Positions 17,601 to 26,122 of a stretch of 64,000 nucleotides of DNA are shown piece after piece (position 1 is the stretch's first letter; the number at the start of each line of letters is the position of its first letter). The DNA is from an uncultured Selenomonadales bacterium (lineage in GTDB: Bacteria > Bacillota > Negativicutes > Selenomonadales > Selenomonadaceae): NCBI GenBank assembly GCA_946407095.1, contig CAMJMR010000002.1:1-64000 (forward strand). Direction: 5' to 3'. The notes beneath the pieces are model-generated. The model saw only the letters and a list, made by a program, of their open reading frames with translations, was not told the DNA's origin and ran no database searches. Both the position numbers and the translations under genes were made by a program.

Positions 17601-18692
17601 CTAGCGGACGGAAATCGTCAGCGTGTTGTAGGCAAGCGATTGCAAAGTCAGTTCGGCATTCGTGACGGCTTGCAGTTCGTTGAAGAGCGTCTGCGGGGAG
17701 CCGCCGTATTGGACGTTGAAGACCGCGCGCCCGCCTTCGTAGCTCGACAGGTTGACGTTCTTGACGCGATTGACTTTGCCCAACGCCGCTTGCACCAGGT
17801 TAATCTTGCTGAAGTCCGCGCCGTAAACCACGACCTCGACGCCTTGGCGCGAAGTGTACATGCCCGTTATCTGCTCGACGAAATAATTGCCCATATCCGC
17901 GCCCGCCGCCGCCAAAGCCTTTTTGGAGGCGATTGCTTGCGAATTGTCGTAGGCGGAACCGTATTTGCCGTCCGCCGCGATAATTTGTCCCGTCCTCACG
18001 ATAAACATCTTCGCCTCGACGCGCGCGCGGCAAGCTTGCATATTGGTGCGCTGATTGCCCGGCAACCAGTCACCGACATCGCCGACGCCCTCGCTGAAAC
18101 TTTCGCCGACAATCATAATATCCGCGCCGTAAGCTTGCGCCGCCTGCCGCATCTGCGCGGCGTTCATGCCCATGGGATTTGAATAGCTCAAGCCCGTGCC
18201 GACTTCGACGACGTTTGAAAAGCCCGCGTTAATCAGAGCTTTGACAATCGCAGTCTCGCCGCCCGAACCGCCGACGCCGTAATTCAAATGCTGTTCGGGG
18301 ACGTAGACGGCGATTTTCGGATTGCGCAGCTGAACGTTGATAATCCCAAGGCGCGTCAGTTCGTTCATAAGCTTTGAGTTCGGCTGGTCGTCGACGACGG
18401 CGTTAATCGTCACTCGCCACGCGCCGCCGATTTGTTCGCGGCTCAAGACGTGATAATCGTTGACGAAGCCGCGCGATTGCGTATAAATCTGGTCGTTAAT
18501 CAGCATGCTGTTTTGGACGAGCGTTTGAGAATCGACGAGGACGCCCAAAGTATTTTCGACGGCAGCCCTAAGCGCGTCGTTTTCGGCTTCAGTGGGCGTG
18601 AGCCCCGTGCCCGTGACGGTTACGGTTTTCGCCGAGACCTGCGCGCAAAAAATCATCAGTAGCGCGAAAAGCACAATCGCAAATTTTTTCAT
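17601..18692 (-). CDS. Exported protein with FlgT/LPP20-like N-terminal domain
   Basis: A signal peptide (KKFAIVLFALLMIFCAQVSA) is followed by VTVTGTGLTPTEAENDALRAAVENTLGV, the pattern of the LPP20/FlgT N-terminal domain found in envelope proteins of diderm bacteria. A middle domain of about 100 residues (AVYVPEQHLN, ADIMIVGESFSEG) resembles the CsgG/FlgT middle domain, and the C-terminal 90 residues have the VVVYGADFSKINLVQAALGKV pattern. The ATG at 18692 sits just after the upstream stop and uses GGGGGTGA as ribosome site; a longer frame to 18821 overlaps the neighbour and was not used. Role: probable periplasmic or outer-membrane assembly factor (inference). Confidence 0.75.
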   Translation of the reverse strand: MKKFAIVLFALLMIFCAQVSAKTVTVTGTGLTPTEAENDALRAAVENTLGVLVDSQTLVQNSMLINDQIYTQSRGFVNDYHVLSREQIGGAWRVTINAVVDDQPNSKLMNELTRLGIINVQLRNPKIAVYVPEQHLNYGVGGSGGETAIVKALINAGFSNVVEVGTGLSYSNPMGMNAAQMRQAAQAYGADIMIVGESFSEGVGDVGDWLPGNQRTNMQACRARVEAKMFIVRTGQIIAADGKYGSAYDNSQAIASKKALAAAGADMGNYFVEQITGMYTSRQGVEVVVYGADFSKINLVQAALGKVNRVKNVNLSSYEGGRAVFNVQYGGSPQTLFNELQAVTNAELTLQSLAYNTLTISVR

Positions 18693-18696
18693 GACA

Positions 18697-19554
18697 TCAC
18701 CCCCGCTTAAGCACATCGCCCTTTTGAATGGCACCGGACTTTTCCTCCGCGCGGCAGACCGCATAATCGGGATTGACTTCGACGACTTTAACCTTGCCGA
18801 TTTCGGTTTGGCGCATGGCAACGATTTTCCCGTTCACGATAATGGGTTCGCCTTCGCGGACGACAATCAAGACTTCGCCGCGCCGCACGCCCGCCTCCGA
18901 GCCCTGGTCAATGTAAACGTCGGCTCCGTAAACGTCGGCAACGCGCGCGCGGAAAGGATTAATGCCGTTGAGTTCGCGCAATAAATTTTCAGCGGCCTCC
19001 TTGCAGGCGTTGTTGAAGGCGGCTGGGACGGTCGCGCCGCTCTTGCTGCCTTCGACGGTCTTGGCGAGAATGATTTCGCCCGTTTCATTATCGACAAAGC
19101 GAACGTCCAAAGCGATTCTGCCCTTGAACTTGTGAACGAATTGTCCGGCCGCCGCGCCGATATCTCCGAGCCCGAAAGTTTCTCCGAGCCGCGAAACAAC
19201 TTGCGCAGTGATGTTGCCTTCGACGGTTGCCATAGTGACTTTGCCGAGCATGGAATAATCCGCGCCGCTCAGCTTGCCGAGCTCGACAGCCTTGCTTGTG
19301 TCGACCGCGATATTTTGAAAGCCTTGCTCCCGAATCACCGTGCCGAGCTGCGTCCTTTCGACGACGGTGTAAACGCCGCTTGCGTGAATCGCCACGAGTA
19401 ATTGTTCGGTCATAATTTCGGCGACTTGCTGTTCGGTGTAGCCCGAAATATTTTCCAGCGGCATCACGGCGACGCTTTTCTTCGCCGCCGCGCAGACATT
19501 CAGCGAACAAATCATCACGACGGCAAGCAGAGCGGAAAAAATTTTCTTAAGCAT
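18697..19554 (-). CDS. CsgG-family exported protein
   Basis: The 285-residue product has a signal peptide (LKKIFSALLAVVMICSLNVCAAA) and then the CsgG domain: KSVAVMPLENISGYTEQQVAEIMTEQL, YTVVERTQLGTVIREQG, and the C-terminal half of the domain with ETGEIILAKTVEG. The last 90 residues resemble the FlgT C-terminal domain (YIDQGSEAGVRRGEVLIVV, GDVLKRG). CsgG forms the curli export pore in proteobacteria; here a related envelope role is inferred, as no curli genes are visible. The Cys near residue 20 might make it a lipoprotein but the lipobox is poor. GGAGGAGGCGAATCGTC precedes the ATG. It is the first gene of a two-gene operon. Confidence 0.8.
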   Translation of the reverse strand: MLKKIFSALLAVVMICSLNVCAAAKKSVAVMPLENISGYTEQQVAEIMTEQLLVAIHASGVYTVVERTQLGTVIREQGFQNIAVDTSKAVELGKLSGADYSMLGKVTMATVEGNITAQVVSRLGETFGLGDIGAAAGQFVHKFKGRIALDVRFVDNETGEIILAKTVEGSKSGATVPAAFNNACKEAAENLLRELNGINPFRARVADVYGADVYIDQGSEAGVRRGEVLIVVREGEPIIVNGKIVAMRQTEIGKVKVVEVNPDYAVCRAEEKSGAIQKGDVLKRG

Positions 19555-19617
19555 GACGATTCGCCTCCTCCGTGTTTTTCCCAAAGTGTATCAGCCGCCG
19601 ATTAAATTCCGATAAAG

Positions 19618-20487
19618 TCAAGCCAACAAATGCATATCGCGCGCCTGTTCGCGCAGGTGGGCAATGCGGTCGTCGGTGTCGGGGTGCGTCGAGAAAAGAT
19701 TCTTCAGAACCTTCTTGGAATTTTCGAGCGGGTTGATAATGAACATGTGAGCGGTGGCGGTGCCGGCTTGCTTCATGGGCGCGGTGTTCGAGGCGTAGTA
19801 TTCGATTTTCTCCAGCGCGTTGGCGAGGTACATCGGATTGCCGCAAATTTCGCCGCCCGTCTTGTCGGCATCGTATTCGCGCGAACGGGATATGGCAAGT
19901 TGAATCAGCATGGCAGCGAGCGGCGCAACGATAATCGTCGCCAACGTTCCAATCCAGCCGCCGTTGTCGTCGTCGTCCGAGCGCGTGCCGAAAATCGCGC
20001 CCCATTGCACGATATCCGCAACCATAGAAATGACGCCCGCCATCGACGCGGCTATCGTGCCCGTCAAAATGTCGCGGTGCTTGACGTGAGCGAGTTCGTG
20101 ACCGAGGACGCCCGAAATTTCGTTGTAGTCGAGAGCCTTCATAATCCCCGTCGTGACCGCAACCGCCGCATGGTCAGGGCTCCTGCCCGTCGCGAAGGCA
20201 TTGGGAACGGGGCTGTCGATAATGTAGACGCGCGGCATCGGCAAGTCGGCGTTCTTGGCGAGCTTTTCGACAATGCCGTAAAGTTGCGGCGCGTCGGCCT
20301 CCGAGACTTCGCGGGCGTCGTAGCTCTTTAGGACAATCGAATCGCTGAACCAGTAGCTGAAAAAGTTCATTCCGATTGAGATAATCAACATAATCATCGC
20401 GCCCATCGAGCCGCCGAGTTGTCCGCCGACAGCAACCAGCAAGCCCGTCATCAACGCCATCAAAAGTGTCGTCTTGAGAATATTCAT
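19618..20487 (-). CDS. htpX: Protease HtpX homologue
   Basis: HtpX is a membrane zinc metalloprotease that degrades misfolded membrane proteins. The 289-residue protein has two N-terminal transmembrane segments, the zinc motif HELAH (130-134) and a second hydrophobic pair, with the third ligand in SREYDADKTGG. The ATG at 20487 follows GGAGGAATTAC. Its promoter (20518-20546) lies inside the terminator stem of the upstream purD gene. Confidence 0.95.
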   Translation of the reverse strand: MNILKTTLLMALMTGLLVAVGGQLGGSMGAMIMLIISIGMNFFSYWFSDSIVLKSYDAREVSEADAPQLYGIVEKLAKNADLPMPRVYIIDSPVPNAFATGRSPDHAAVAVTTGIMKALDYNEISGVLGHELAHVKHRDILTGTIAASMAGVISMVADIVQWGAIFGTRSDDDDNGGWIGTLATIIVAPLAAMLIQLAISRSREYDADKTGGEICGNPMYLANALEKIEYYASNTAPMKQAGTATAHMFIINPLENSKKVLKNLFSTHPDTDDRIAHLREQARDMHLLA

Positions 20488-20517
20488 GGTAATTCCTCCA
20501 AAAGATTTTCTTGGCAA

Positions 20518-20546
20518 ATTATAAAAGCGATCCCGCCTAAGGGCAA
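20518..20546 (-). promoter_or_regulatory. Promoter of htpX
   Basis: On the minus strand TTGCCC (20546-20541) and TATAAT (20523-20518) are 17 bases apart, 30 bases upstream of the htpX ATG. Confidence 0.65.
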
Positions 20547-20556
20547 GACCGCTTTT
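20523..20556 (-). terminator. Long hairpin between purD and htpX
   Basis: A 15-bp stem (three G-U pairs) with loop CTTA covers AAAAGCGG...CGCTTTT. Only a short T run follows, so termination may be partial. It overlaps the htpX promoter. Confidence 0.6.
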
Positions 20557-20568
20557 AATTTTCGTCGA

Positions 20569-21831
20569 TTACGCCTTGCGCATGGCCTTGGCGGCTATGT
20601 CGCGGCGATAGTGCGCGTTGTCGAAGTGAATCACGTCTGCGGCGCGATAAGCCTTGTCGACAGCCTCGCGCAGGGTTTGAGCCGTCGTCGTGACGCCCAA
20701 CACGCGCCCGCCGTTCGTGACCAGTTCGCCGCCGACAAGCTTTGTCCCCGCGTGGAAAATCGTCGCGCCCAAAGCTTTAGCCTTCGTCACGCCGTCAATC
20801 GGCAAATTTTTCTTGTAAGCCTTCGGGTAGCCGCCGCTTGCCATAATCACGCAAACCGCGCTTTGATTGCGCCACGAAAGTTTTCTGTCGCCCAAATCGC
20901 CCGCCGCGCAGGCATTCATCAAGTCGAGCAAATCACTTTCGAGCAACGGCAGGACAACTTGAGTTTCGGGGTCTCCGAAGCGGCAGTTGAATTCGACAAC
21001 CTTGGCCGTGCCGTTTTGAATCATCAAGCCCGCGTAAAGGCAGCCGCGATACGTGATACCTTCCGCCTTTAGCGCAGCGATTGTCGGCTTGAGGATTTTC
21101 TCTTCGACCTGCGCGGCAATGACGGCGTCGACGACAGGTGCAGGCGCATAGGCTCCCATGCCGCCCGTGTTCAAGCCCTTGTCGCCGTCGAGTGCGCGTT
21201 TATGGTCTTGCGCGGCGATAAGCGGCAAAATTTTTTCTCCGTCAGTCAGCGCGAGCACCGAGGCCTCTTCGCCGCCCATGAACTCTTCGACGACGATTCT
21301 GTTGCCCGCCGAGCCGAACGTTTTCATTTCGTCGACGGCCTTCAAAGCTTCGTCGAGTGTCTGCGCCACGATAACTCCCTTGCCCGCCGCCAGCCCGTCA
21401 GCCTTTATGACAATCGGCGCACCCTTTTGGCGAACGTAATTTTTCGCGGCGTCGGTGTCGTCGAAAACTTCAAAGTCGGCAGTCGGTATGCCGTACTTTT
21501 TCATGAGCCGCTTGGCAAAAATTTTCGAGCCTTCAATCTGCGCGGCGTCCTTGTTGCAGCCGAAAGCCTTAATACCCGCGTCGCTTAGGGCGTCGACGAG
21601 CCCGTTTACCAGCGGGGCTTCGGGACCGATGACGACCAAATCAATCGCGTGAGTTTTGGCGAAGTCGACGAGCGCGGCATTGTCGGCGATTGACATTTCG
21701 GCGCATTCGGCGAAGTCGGCGATGCCGGGACTGCCGGGGATTGCAAAAAACTTTCCGAGCTTCGGGTTTTGAGAAATTTTCCAAGCAAGCGCATGTTCTC
21801 TGCCGCCGCCGCCGATAAGCAAAACGTTCAT
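20569..21831 (-). CDS. purD: Phosphoribosylamine-glycine ligase (GARS)
   Basis: PurD joins phosphoribosylamine and glycine using ATP in purine synthesis. The 420-residue ATP-grasp enzyme begins MNVLLIGGGGREHALAWK, and shows IGPEAPLV, IVIKADGLAAGKGV, LNTGGMGAYAP and FNCRFGDPETQ. The start at 21831, after ACGGAGGAGCTT, follows the greA stop by 11 bases; the two form an operon. No other pur genes are near. Confidence 0.96.
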   Translation of the reverse strand: MNVLLIGGGGREHALAWKISQNPKLGKFFAIPGSPGIADFAECAEMSIADNAALVDFAKTHAIDLVVIGPEAPLVNGLVDALSDAGIKAFGCNKDAAQIEGSKIFAKRLMKKYGIPTADFEVFDDTDAAKNYVRQKGAPIVIKADGLAAGKGVIVAQTLDEALKAVDEMKTFGSAGNRIVVEEFMGGEEASVLALTDGEKILPLIAAQDHKRALDGDKGLNTGGMGAYAPAPVVDAVIAAQVEEKILKPTIAALKAEGITYRGCLYAGLMIQNGTAKVVEFNCRFGDPETQVVLPLLESDLLDLMNACAAGDLGDRKLSWRNQSAVCVIMASGGYPKAYKKNLPIDGVTKAKALGATIFHAGTKLVGGELVTNGGRVLGVTTTAQTLREAVDKAYRAADVIHFDNAHYRRDIAAKAMRKA

Positions 21832-21842
21832 AAGCTCCTCCG

Positions 21843-22313
21843 TCATTTGACTTCCAAAATTTCAAATTCAATGATACCTGCTGGCGCGTGAACTTGAACG
21901 ATGGTGCCCGCGCCCTTGTCCAGCAGTGCTGTGCCGAGCGGCGATTCGTCGGAAATTTTGTTGTTATCGGGGTCAGCCTCAGTAGAGCCGACAATCATGT
22001 ACGTTTCGACGTCGTCAAGCTCCACGTCGCGCACGGTCACGGTGCTGCCAATCATAATCTTATCCGAGCCCGCTTGCGTCTTGATGATGTCGCTGTTGCG
22101 AAGTTTGGCTTCCAGTTCGCTGATTTCGCCTTCAAGGCGTCCTTGTTCATTTTTGGCGTCGTCGTATTCGGAATTTTCACTGAGGTCGCCCAAAGCTATC
22201 GCCGCCTTGAGCCGCTCCGAAACTTCAATACGCCGCACGCTCTTGAGATAATCCAACTTTTCGACGAGCTTGTTGTAGCCGTCTTGAGTCAGCATAGTTT
22301 TCTTTTCTGCCAT
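21843..22313 (-). CDS. greA: Transcription elongation factor GreA
   Basis: GreA rescues backtracked RNA polymerase by stimulating transcript cleavage. The 156-residue protein has the N-terminal coiled coil with the acidic tip GDLSENSEYDDAK, and the C-terminal FKBP-like domain ending SPLGTALLDKGAGTIVQVHAPAG. It is upstream of, and probably cotranscribed with, purD. Confidence 0.95.
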   Translation of the reverse strand: MAEKKTMLTQDGYNKLVEKLDYLKSVRRIEVSERLKAAIALGDLSENSEYDDAKNEQGRLEGEISELEAKLRNSDIIKTQAGSDKIMIGSTVTVRDVELDDVETYMIVGSTEADPDNNKISDESPLGTALLDKGAGTIVQVHAPAGIIEFEILEVK

Positions 22314-22334
22314 TTAATTCAATCCTCCAACTTT

Positions 22335-22700
22335 AGGGTCTGTTGCAAGTGAGGAGGCCGCCAAGGACGGCGGCCGCGCCGCGTACTGAGCGTGATGCGA
22401 AGTAGCGGCGCACACAGGGCTGCGGGTTGCGCGGGCACTTCGTCGACAGTTGGTATCCGCCCCGCGCGCAGCGCAAGCGTGACGCTTGACCCAAATAGCG
22501 CGCTGAAACTCGTCGACGGCTTAAGGGTGGTCGCCGCGTCCACACTGTTCCCCCGCTTTTTAAGCGGGTCTTTGCTCGGTCAAAGAAAGTAGTTAATCAA
22601 CTTAAAAGCATTGACAACGCCGAATCAACGCGACGCACCCGCCGCCACGACAAGCCGAGCTGTCTTTGCGCCCTTTTGCTTAGCCAACGAAAGGACAATC
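22335..22700 (-). repeat. Mosaic copy of dispersed intergenic repeats upstream of greA
   Basis: On the minus strand it starts with CTTTCGTTGGCTAAGCAAAAG, continues with GGCGGCGGGTGCGTC..TTGATTCGGCG, the hairpin arm TACTTTCTTTG, the palindrome CCCGCTTAAAAAGCGGG with GGAACAG (22568-22545), and ends with GGCCGCCGTCCTTGGCGGCC (22375-22356). It joins both repeat families in one block. No gene supported. Confidence 0.7.
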
Positions 22701-22706
22701 CCGCGT

Positions 22707-23435
22707 TTAAGCCTCCAAAAATCTTTCGCCGTCGAAGGTGCACTTTTCGCCCGGAGTAAGCGGACACCATGTCGGGATTCGCCTCGTCGCCAAAAATTCG
22801 GACGAAGGCGTCCACAGCGGATAATCGACGCGGTGCATGGCAACCAGCCCTTTGACTTCGGCACGCGCCACAAAATCTATCGCGCCTCTTTCCTGCGCAG
22901 AGCCCAGCCGCCCGTCGACGGGGAAGAACGCAACATCAGCCTCCATGCCCTTGAGACGTTTGACTTGCCGCTTGAAAGCCTTTTCCGCCAATTCGATATT
23001 TTCGGGCGTGTCGTCCTCCCAATGCCACCAGTTGAAGTCGCCCGCGTGAAAAACTTTCTTGCCCGAAGGCAGCTCGACGCGGAAGGATGTGCCCACGTCG
23101 GTTGAGTCGTAGCTCCAAACCTTAATGGCGTCGTCTTGCCACTCGCTGTAGCGTTTCATGTACGTGATTTTGCTCGTCGGAAAGATTTTTACGCGCTTGG
23201 TGTGCTTTATGTCGCTTGAGAAGACGTAACGCGTGGTCTTGGGCGCATAGGCGCGAATGTGCGTGCTGAAGTGGTCGAAGTGCGCGTGCGTGGCGAAAAC
23301 GTAAAGCCTGTCGAAGCCTCCCTTATCGTATGCGGCGTCCACGATTCCTGCGGGGTCTTCGTAGTCGTCGAATACCAGCAAAACGTTTTCATCGCGAACC
23401 AGAAAGCCGCTGTTCAACAAGTAAACAATGTCCAT
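22707..23435 (-). CDS. MBL-fold metallo-hydrolase
   Basis: The 242-residue protein is a small metallo-beta-lactamase-fold hydrolase. The metal motif is THAHFDHFS (H50, H52, D54, H55), with a further ligand in FHAGDFNWW. It resembles the UlaG/YcbL-like group of unassigned hydrolases; substrate unknown. GGAGGAGGATTAATAAACTT precedes the ATG. Stand-alone gene. Confidence 0.85.
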   Translation of the reverse strand: MDIVYLLNSGFLVRDENVLLVFDDYEDPAGIVDAAYDKGGFDRLYVFATHAHFDHFSTHIRAYAPKTTRYVFSSDIKHTKRVKIFPTSKITYMKRYSEWQDDAIKVWSYDSTDVGTSFRVELPSGKKVFHAGDFNWWHWEDDTPENIELAEKAFKRQVKRLKGMEADVAFFPVDGRLGSAQERGAIDFVARAEVKGLVAMHRVDYPLWTPSSEFLATRRIPTWCPLTPGEKCTFDGERFLEA

Positions 23436-23531
23436 AAGTTTATTAATCCTCCTCCGGCCGCCGGCAGATTTTTTGGATAGACGACCGTTCTATCAATCAG
23501 GGACGAAAGCTTTTCCTTTGTCCCTCAAAAT

Positions 23532-24482
23532 TCAATCGTCGCCGCGTTTGGCAAGCGCGTCTTGAATGCGCTGTTCGACTTCGGGGTTAATGGCGTCGCC
23601 CTTGCGGAATTGCACATTGTGACGATTGGGACTCGTGAAGCCGCGCCCTTGCACTTCGCTTGCCGATAATATCAGCATGAAGGCGTTTTTGTCGACGGTA
23701 TTGACGACGATTTTTATTTTGGCGATTTGCGTCATGCTCACGACAACCATCACGATTTTTTTCGGGTCGCCCGTATATGCGCCCTCGCCGTTTAGGAATG
23801 TGACGCCGCGCCCTATGTCGGTGATTATCCCGTCGGCAATGTCCTTGGCGTGGTCTGAAACAATCAGAATCGCCTTGCGCTGATTGAAGCCGTCGATAAT
23901 CTTGTTCGTCATTTGCGAAGTAACATACATGCAAATCAGCGTGAACATGGCGGAGCTTACGCTGAAGAGCGCGCCCGCTATCGCGACAATCAGGCAGTTG
24001 AAGCCGAAGATAACCGAGCCGATATCCATTGAATAATATTTTTTGACAATCGCGCCGAGAATGTCGAAGCCGCCCGTCGAGCCGTTCATGCGAAAGACTA
24101 TGCCGTAGCCTATACCGTTAAAAACGCCGCCGTAAATCGAAGCCAACATCAAATCTTCCAGCGGCAACATTCCGCTTAGAAATTTCGTGGCGTCGAGCGC
24201 GAACGAAAACATCAGCGTCCCTATGACGACGTCGATTGTGTATTTTTTGCCGAGCAATTTATACGACGCGATTAGAAGCGGCACGTTGTAAGCCAGTGTT
24301 TGAATGCCGATTGGCAAGCCCGCCAGAAAGTAAAAGATAATCGCAATGCCCGTGACGCCGCCCGTCAGCAAGCTGCTCGGCACGACGAAGAGATTGATTG
24401 AACTTGCGGCGATAAGGCATCCTGCAAGAATCCCAAGATATTTCAGCGGGTTCCACTTGACCAAGACTGCGGTCAGCCTCAT
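23532..24482 (-). CDS. YitT family membrane protein
   Basis: The 316-residue protein has about six transmembrane segments in the YitT fold (LGILAGCLIAASSINLFVVPSSLLTGG, GSTGGFDILG) and a C-terminal cytoplasmic DUF2179 domain (VNTVDKNAFMLILSASEVQGRGF). Function unknown; the family is widespread in Firmicutes. The start at 24482 uses GGAGG 12 bases upstream. TATAAT at 24523-24518 is a probable -10. The C-terminal tail is a little longer than usual (INPEVEQRIQDALAKRGDD). Confidence 0.88.
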   Translation of the reverse strand: MRLTAVLVKWNPLKYLGILAGCLIAASSINLFVVPSSLLTGGVTGIAIIFYFLAGLPIGIQTLAYNVPLLIASYKLLGKKYTIDVVIGTLMFSFALDATKFLSGMLPLEDLMLASIYGGVFNGIGYGIVFRMNGSTGGFDILGAIVKKYYSMDIGSVIFGFNCLIVAIAGALFSVSSAMFTLICMYVTSQMTNKIIDGFNQRKAILIVSDHAKDIADGIITDIGRGVTFLNGEGAYTGDPKKIVMVVVSMTQIAKIKIVVNTVDKNAFMLILSASEVQGRGFTSPNRHNVQFRKGDAINPEVEQRIQDALAKRGDD

Positions 24483-24605
24483 GAAAGAACATTCCTCCTT
24501 TCGCATACACGCGGGGGATTATAACACAAATCTGCCTTTATCGCACAAGTTTTTTAAAAAATTTTTATGGCCGTCGACGCCTTTCAAAACCGTTGCAAAA
24601 AAATT

Positions 24606-24637
24606 ATCCCCGCCACTTTTGACGGGGATTTTTTTAC
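24606..24637 (-). terminator. Terminator after hisIE, probably bidirectional
   Basis: Stem ATCCCCG/CGGGGAT with a 10-base loop; T runs on both sides. Confidence 0.75.
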
Positions 24638-24652
24638 GCTTTGAACAGGCAA

Positions 24653-25351
24653 TCAATCTTCGGGACGCTGACCCGTTTTGCCAGTGAATTTGTGATAGTT
24701 GCCGCCCTTGCGACGATTCATCAGTTCGGAGAAAAGTTCTTCGGGCTTAATGCCGTGCCACGCCAACAAAACCAGGCAGTGATACCACAAATCGCCCATT
24801 TCGTACAGGATTTGCTCGATATTGTTGTTCTTCGACGCGATAATCGTTTCGACCGCCTCTTCGCCGACTTTCTTCAAAATTTTGTCGTGACCCATGTTGA
24901 AAAGGTAATTGGTGTAGGAGCCCTCGACGGGATGACGTTGGCGGTCTTTGATGACGGAATAAAGCTCATACAGGACAAGCGACAAATCTTCGGGCGGCTG
25001 CTCAATGACGGCGGGCAGATTTTTGTTTTCGTCGAGTCTGCGCCCGCTAAAGCAGGAATAGGTGCCCGTGTGGCAGGCAACGCCCGTCTGGTGGACTTTG
25101 ATTAGGAGCGCATCGCCGTCACAATCGTAGTAGAGAGCCTTGACTTGCTGAACGTTGCCGCTGGTTTCGCCCTTCTTCCAGAGCTGTTGGCGACTGCGGC
25201 TGTAAAAGTGCGTGTAACCCGTCTCAATCGTTTTCTTCAGCGATTCTTCGTTCATGTAGGCGAGCATGAGGACTTGACCGCTTTCCTCCTGCACTATCGC
25301 CGGAACCAGCCCGTGCTTGTTGAATTTTACCTTGCTGATGTCAATTTCCAT
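24653..25351 (-). CDS. hisI: Bifunctional phosphoribosyl-AMP cyclohydrolase / phosphoribosyl-ATP pyrophosphatase
   Basis: This HisIE fusion performs steps two and three of histidine synthesis. The HisI part has [30 protein letters not shown] and the zinc-site CDGDALL and CHTGTYSCF. The HisE part starts near residue 118 and has [13 protein letters not shown] and [12 protein letters not shown]. The ATG at 25351 follows AAAGGAGGCC. Length 232 residues, normal. It is separate from hisAF 10 kb away and has its own promoter. Confidence 0.95.
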   Translation of the reverse strand: MEIDISKVKFNKHGLVPAIVQEESGQVLMLAYMNEESLKKTIETGYTHFYSRSRQQLWKKGETSGNVQQVKALYYDCDGDALLIKVHQTGVACHTGTYSCFSGRRLDENKNLPAVIEQPPEDLSLVLYELYSVIKDRQRHPVEGSYTNYLFNMGHDKILKKVGEEAVETIIASKNNNIEQILYEMGDLWYHCLVLLAWHGIKPEELFSELMNRRKGGNYHKFTGKTGQRPED

Positions 25352-25376
25352 AAAAAAGGCCTCCTTTGACTTCGCT

Positions 25377-25405
25377 ATTGTAGCGAATTTCGGGAGGCAA
25401 AGCAA
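25377..25405 (-). promoter_or_regulatory. Promoter of hisIE
   Basis: TTGCTT (25405-25400) and TACAAT (25382-25377) on the minus strand with a 17-base spacer, 26 bases upstream of the ATG. Confidence 0.6.
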
Positions 25406-25419
25406 GGCGGGGCGTGTTC

Positions 25420-25700
25420 TTTCGTTGGCTAAGCAAAAGGGCTCAAAGTCAGCTTGACTCGTCGGCGGCGGGTGCGTCCTTCGATTTGATTAATCTTAAT
25501 TTTTATGATTAGGATCTACTTTTTCTTTGCTTGTTCAAAGAAAAAGTAGCAAAAAGAAAAGACCCCTCGCGGGGGCGAAGGGTCGCAACCCGCACTGTCC
25601 GATAATTTCAGCGTGGTTGCGCCGACGGTTTTTGCATCACGCAAAAGCGTCGGCGAGAGGCCGTCATCCATGACGGCCTCTAATTTCGCATTACGCATTG
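25420..25700 (+). repeat. Reference copy of the multi-hairpin intergenic element
   Basis: In order: CTTTCGTTGGCTAAGCAAAAG; GGCGGCGGGTGCGTCCTTCG; a perfect 14-bp hairpin CTACTTTTTCTTTG/CAAAGAAAAAGTAG (25516-25549); CCCC-TCGC-GGGG; a long hairpin CGCCGACG...CGTCGGCG with a TTTTTGC/GCAAAA inner stem (25620-25655); and GAGGCCGTCATCCATGACGGCCTC (25657-25680). The copy at 55455-56490 is close to identical over 180 bp. There is no ORF with a ribosome site. It occupies the whole gap between hisIE and the cytidine-deaminase-like gene. Confidence 0.8.
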
Positions 25701-25704
25701 CCTT

Positions 25705-26094
25705 TCAGCGGCGGCGGGCTTTGTAGGGCGTCAGTTCCTCAAGCTTCATGACTTTGGTATTGCCTTTGATGTCCGCCAAAATAATTTTGGCAACATTGAA
25801 CTCAAGCAGGAACTTGTGCGTCAATTCGTTGGGCGTGTAGGTGCCGTCGATGTCGGCGACGATTGAAATGGCGTCGAATTCGCGCTTGCCCTCGGAAATG
25901 GCCTTCGCCATAACGACAACCTCGGCGGGCAGTTTGTATTCGGGGACGACGCTGTCAATCGCGCAGCCGCTGAAAAGTGTGCCGTCACTGGCCAAAAGAC
26001 ATGCGCCCGACGCTATGGAGCCGTGTTCGACGTAAGCGTTGCGCATCGCGTCAATCGCCGTTCGCACAATCGTATCAATGATATCGTAGTTCAT
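25705..26094 (-). CDS. Cytidine deaminase-like protein lacking the zinc cysteines
   Basis: The 129-residue protein follows the bacterial cytidine deaminase fold from end to end (KREFDAISIVADIDGT, AKIILADIKGNTKVMKLEELTPY). But the active-site Cys of the CAE motif is Pro56 (LPAEVV), and the PCxxC pair is P88-N89-x2-T92. All three zinc cysteines are gone while the catalytic-position Glu58 remains. It is therefore unlikely to deaminate cytidine; it may bind a nucleoside or act as a regulator (inference). AGGGAGGTCATTAA precedes the start. It closes a long minus-strand gene run. Confidence 0.8.
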   Translation of the reverse strand: MNYDIIDTIVRTAIDAMRNAYVEHGSIASGACLLASDGTLFSGCAIDSVVPEYKLPAEVVVMAKAISEGKREFDAISIVADIDGTYTPNELTHKFLLEFNVAKIILADIKGNTKVMKLEELTPYKARRR

Positions 26095-26122
26095 TTAATG
26101 ACCTCCCTAAAAAATTTTAAAA

